From the NCBI GenBank assembly GCA_020055645.1, contig CM034546.1, forward strand, positions 126,377,875 to 126,441,874: a stretch of 64,000 bases of DNA. The letters run 5' to 3'. Under the pieces are notes generated by a model. That model did not search any database. It worked only from the letters and a program-made list of their open reading frames with translations, and had not been told where the DNA came from. This DNA is from Tomocerus qinae (Eukaryota; Arthropoda; Collembola; Entomobryomorpha; Tomoceridae). Shown piece after piece: positions 61,206 to 64,000 of the stretch; positions within the stretch are counted from its first letter, which is position 1; every line of letters begins with the position of its first letter. A program made the position numbers and the translations under genes.

Positions 61206-61604
61206 ATCATATCTAAAAATAAATAAAATAGTTTACATTAAGGTAATATGTATAAGACCAAATTGAAGTACATAATTATAAAACTTTTGTTCTGACCATT
61301 ATTATTAATTTTCAGTACCTTTCCGGGAGAGTAATAACAATGCTGACAACAGCCGGGAGGAGGATTTTCTTAAGCTGGATTGTTGTGAGCTCCACGATTT
61401 AGTGAAGAGTCGGGGTTTAATTCTTTTATCAACTATAAACGTTGATCTCCGATCCTACAGCCCGTAGACTTTTTCTATGATGTTCTAAAATGAATATAAT
61501 TTATAATATTTTTTATTAACATTTATCATACGACAAAATTGGAATTGAAATAAGATATACGGAAAAAACATTCCCCTTCATTTGTTCCATAAAAACAGTC
61601 AGTG
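61190..61604 (-). pseudogene. second Argonaute/PIWI C-terminal fragment
   Basis: Blocks: 61604 to about 61573 (LTVFMEQMK), 61389-61319 (LKKILLPAVVSIVITLPE) and 61212 onward (YDFYRNPFVKD, then stop). They parallel the last three blocks of the copy at 58.0-58.5 kb, including the flanking intron sequence (GTACCTTTCCGGG, ATATCTAAAAATAAATAAAA). Here the middle block keeps the frame that leads into YDFY, which shows the extra base in the other copy is secondary. KRH is lost (MEQMK). Only the 3' part is present. Confidence 0.6.
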
Positions 61605-62309
61605 CTAAAAAATATGCAATCCTTGTAAGGAAAAAATCGCCCCAGAATCCAATTTCTGATTATTTATTGTTTATTTGCCGGAAAAATCTTAGAGTGACTA
61701 GTTTCATATTATCATCAGACTCTACATCACCAAAAATTATTTATATTATAAAATATCCTTAAGTACCAGCTTAATGATATCATTTTATATTTTAAATGAC
61801 AGAATACACATAAAAATGCCACTGAAGTGATTACCTATTTCGTTTTCCTTTCACAAAACATTATTTCTTCAATAATCTAGTTGTATACTAAATTACATTG
61901 TCATCTTCTAAAAAACAACATTATAAAAACATTAAATTTCGTTACTATCGTTACATTTTACAAAAACAGAGCAAGTAAAAAACGGTTATACATTAGTTTA
62001 TAGAATGTAAAGTATAGGCTTATACAAATGTAAAAATATAAAGTTACCTTTGATACAATTTTAGAAAAAAATCTAAAATTCTGACAGAATTTTTTCTGTC
62101 CTGTCCCGGCTGATGTTAATTGCCTCTCAATGTCATAATTTCCCACTCCTTGCTATTAATGACAGGTTTTTATGTGTAAGTAATCTTAGACTGAGAGACA
62201 CGAGAATTCTGTTTCTCTTTACCCCTTTAACATTTTCTGTACAGAGTTTATTTTTGTATACGCTATACTTATGGTAACATTAGTTGTCCAATCTTTGAGT
62301 TTTTCATCG
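61605..62309. other. intergenic or 3' flank of the Penelope-like element
   Basis: AT-rich, with no recognised exon. May include the untranslated end of the retroelement. Confidence 0.35.
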
Positions 62310-64000
62310 TTACATTTTTTGTATTGCGTTAAACACTTCCTCCTTAAAAATATTACCAATATTCCGTATATTATTATAAAAAGGTACTACTACAAATATC
62401 TTATTACCAAACTCTTTTTCCGTTAGCTTAGTTACGTCTATTTTATAGTGTTCCAATATTTCTGGAGTATGTATTCTGAGATTGCGGATCAGTAAGTCTT
62501 TTTTAGGTGTGAGAATAGAATGTCTGCTTACATTTTTCAGTTTTTTAACGCAATCATTTAAAAGACTATTTGGATAACATCTAATTTTAAATTTTTCCAT
62601 TTCAGATGTGATTTCCAAATTTGCCTTTTCAGTATCAGAAAAACATTTCATAATTCTTATACCCGCTGAATAAGGAAGTGACTTTTTTACATGGGTTGCG
62701 TGATTTGAATAGTAATGAAGATACAAATGCTTACTCATTGGCTTACGGAAAATTACAGTTTCTATAATATTATTATTTAGACCTATTGTTAAATCTAAAA
62801 AGTTTACTTGATTATAAGACCATTCGTATGTAAATTTTAAAAACTCGTGTTGAAATAGGGAATTAAGATACTCATCTATATTATTAATATTGGTTACTTC
62901 AATGAATAGTAAAATATCATCAATAAATCTATTCATGGAAATAATTTCCTCTTTATCTTCAAATAGTTGCTTGATTTCTCTAGATACAGTTATATTACTT
63001 ACAGTTACACTACAATTAGATCCCATTGGTATTCCTTTATGTTGTTTAAAATATAGTTGGTTAAATTCTATGAAGTTGTAATCAAGACTCTAATCTAGCA
63101 ACTTGGACAACTGCATGCTTGAAATATCACATGGTAAATTAATTAAATGTCTATTTTCTTCAAATGCTTCTAGACATTGTGTTTTACAAACTTTTATGGG
63201 AAGATTCGGGTACAGTGCTTCAATATCCGCAGTTACTAACACGTACTTCTTTTCTGGATTTAAACTTATTTCATTTAATCTTAAAATTAGATGGTTAGTG
63301 TCTAGAATCACATCTGGCATAAGATTCATAACTGGTTGTAATATTTTGTCAGTTATTTTACTAATATTTCTATTACAACATTTTAGTGTACTGCTTATTG
63401 GTCTACATTTTGGAAAATCTTTGGAATCTTTTTTGAGTTTGTGTACTTTAGGTAGACCATAGAAAAGAGCTGCTTCATAATTCTTATCCACTATTTGCTT
63501 TATTTTCATTTCCATTGGCATTGAAAAATATCTAACTTCATCCAATAGCGATTCTGTTTTGTAAATGAAATGCGACTTAGTGGAAGGAAAATATGTATCA
63601 GTATTTTCAAGTTGCGATAATATTTCGGTGTCATAATCTTTTCTGTACATAACACATGTCCCTGCATTTTTATCACTAGGTTTAATAATAATATTATTGT
63701 CTATTTGGAAGTCTTTAAACGCGTTAATAAAATCCTCAGAAAACATTTCAATTGGATTATAATTTTGGGTAACACGGTTACATACATTTTTAATTAGTTT
63801 ATCCCTGTCAGGAAAGATCTTATATTCTAAATCTGAATGAACTTTTGGTTTGGTTTTCTTCGTAAACTGGTATGCAATGTTTTCAAAAATATCTAAATCT
63901 TTTGATTCTTTGTCAGAGAAATACGCATTCCACCCCAACTTTCTCATCATTTCCTTAAAACTCGCTCTTATGTTTTTAAAGTTTGGTTGCTCGTCTACAC
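62310..64000 (-). mobile_element. Penelope-like retroelement, reverse transcriptase part (runs off window)
   Basis: The open frame enters from the window edge and ends at 62310. Conserved RT blocks in order: IIKPSDKNAGTCVMYRKDY; ALFYGLPKVHKLKKD (the LPKVHK block typical of Penelope-like elements); CRPISST; VTADIEALYPNLPI; QHKGIPMGSN; MNRFIDDILLF (catalytic Asp pair); VNFLDLTI; FRKPMSKHLYLHYYSNH. The frame ends after VVVPFYNNIRNIG, where an intact element would go on to a GIY-YIG endonuclease. I see no GIY-YIG remnant, so the 3' end is truncated or of an endonuclease-lacking type. The 5' end lies outside. Confidence 0.85.
62310..64000 (-). pseudogene. Penelope-like reverse transcriptase ORF with one in-frame TAG
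   Basis: The two open halves, 64000-63093 and 63089-62310, are in the same frame and separated only by TAG at 63090-63092 (SKLLD, stop, SLDYNFIEFNQ). No other stop or frameshift lies within about 560 codons, so this copy is young or the stop is suppressed. The fingers/palm blocks before and after the stop are all recognisable. Confidence 0.8.

Overview
The window is AT-rich eukaryotic DNA with spliced genes (short GT-AG introns, AATAAA sites, a TATA box, a TCAGT-type initiator). The gene content (gustatory-receptor-like 7TM genes, GMC oxidoreductase, CUB and CUB-EGF-SEA-Ig-GAIN proteins) and the heavy load of hAT-type MITEs plus a Penelope-like element point to an arthropod. A springtail or another non-insect hexapod is my guess, not a proof. 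All exon models were built by hand from splice sites, phase and protein logic.

Layout. 0.9-3.9 kb (-): small arrestin-N-like gene. 4-10.5 kb: no gene seen, several copies of a short inverted-repeat element. 10.5-13.2 kb (+): eight-exon gene for an unknown multi-pass membrane protein. 14.8-17.8 kb (+): gustatory-receptor-like gene 1. 19.5-21.8 kb (+): secreted GlpQ-like glycerophosphodiester phosphodiesterase, with a 1.39 kb hAT-like element starting 6 bp after its stop codon. 24.0 kb: relic of a receptor last exon. 24.5-29.2 kb (-): twelve-exon GMC oxidoreductase. 31.4-35.4 kb (+): gustatory-receptor-like gene 2, with the same exon plan as gene 1. 36.6-37.9 and 39.8-41.3 kb (+): tandem SDR genes of the L-xylulose/dicarbonyl reductase type, separated by a 1.0 kb hAT-like element. 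41.8-42.7 kb (-): intronless secreted two-CUB protein. 47.1-55.8 kb (-): sixteen-coding-exon CUB-EGF-EGF-SEA-Ig-Ig-HormR-GAIN/GPS protein without a 7TM domain. Its 3.2 kb intron 1 is packed with inverted repeats and an 18-bp minisatellite. 58.0-60.5 and 61.2-61.6 kb (-): two degenerate Argonaute/PIWI copies, each overrun by its own minisatellite. 62.3-64.0 kb (-): Penelope-like reverse transcriptase with one in-frame stop, running off the window.

The genes do not form one pathway. Two duplications stand out (receptor pair, SDR pair). The most unusual features are the Argonaute-derived minisatellites, the 7TM-less GAIN protein whose GPS lacks the cleavage residues, and several transposon insertions with readable target-site duplications.
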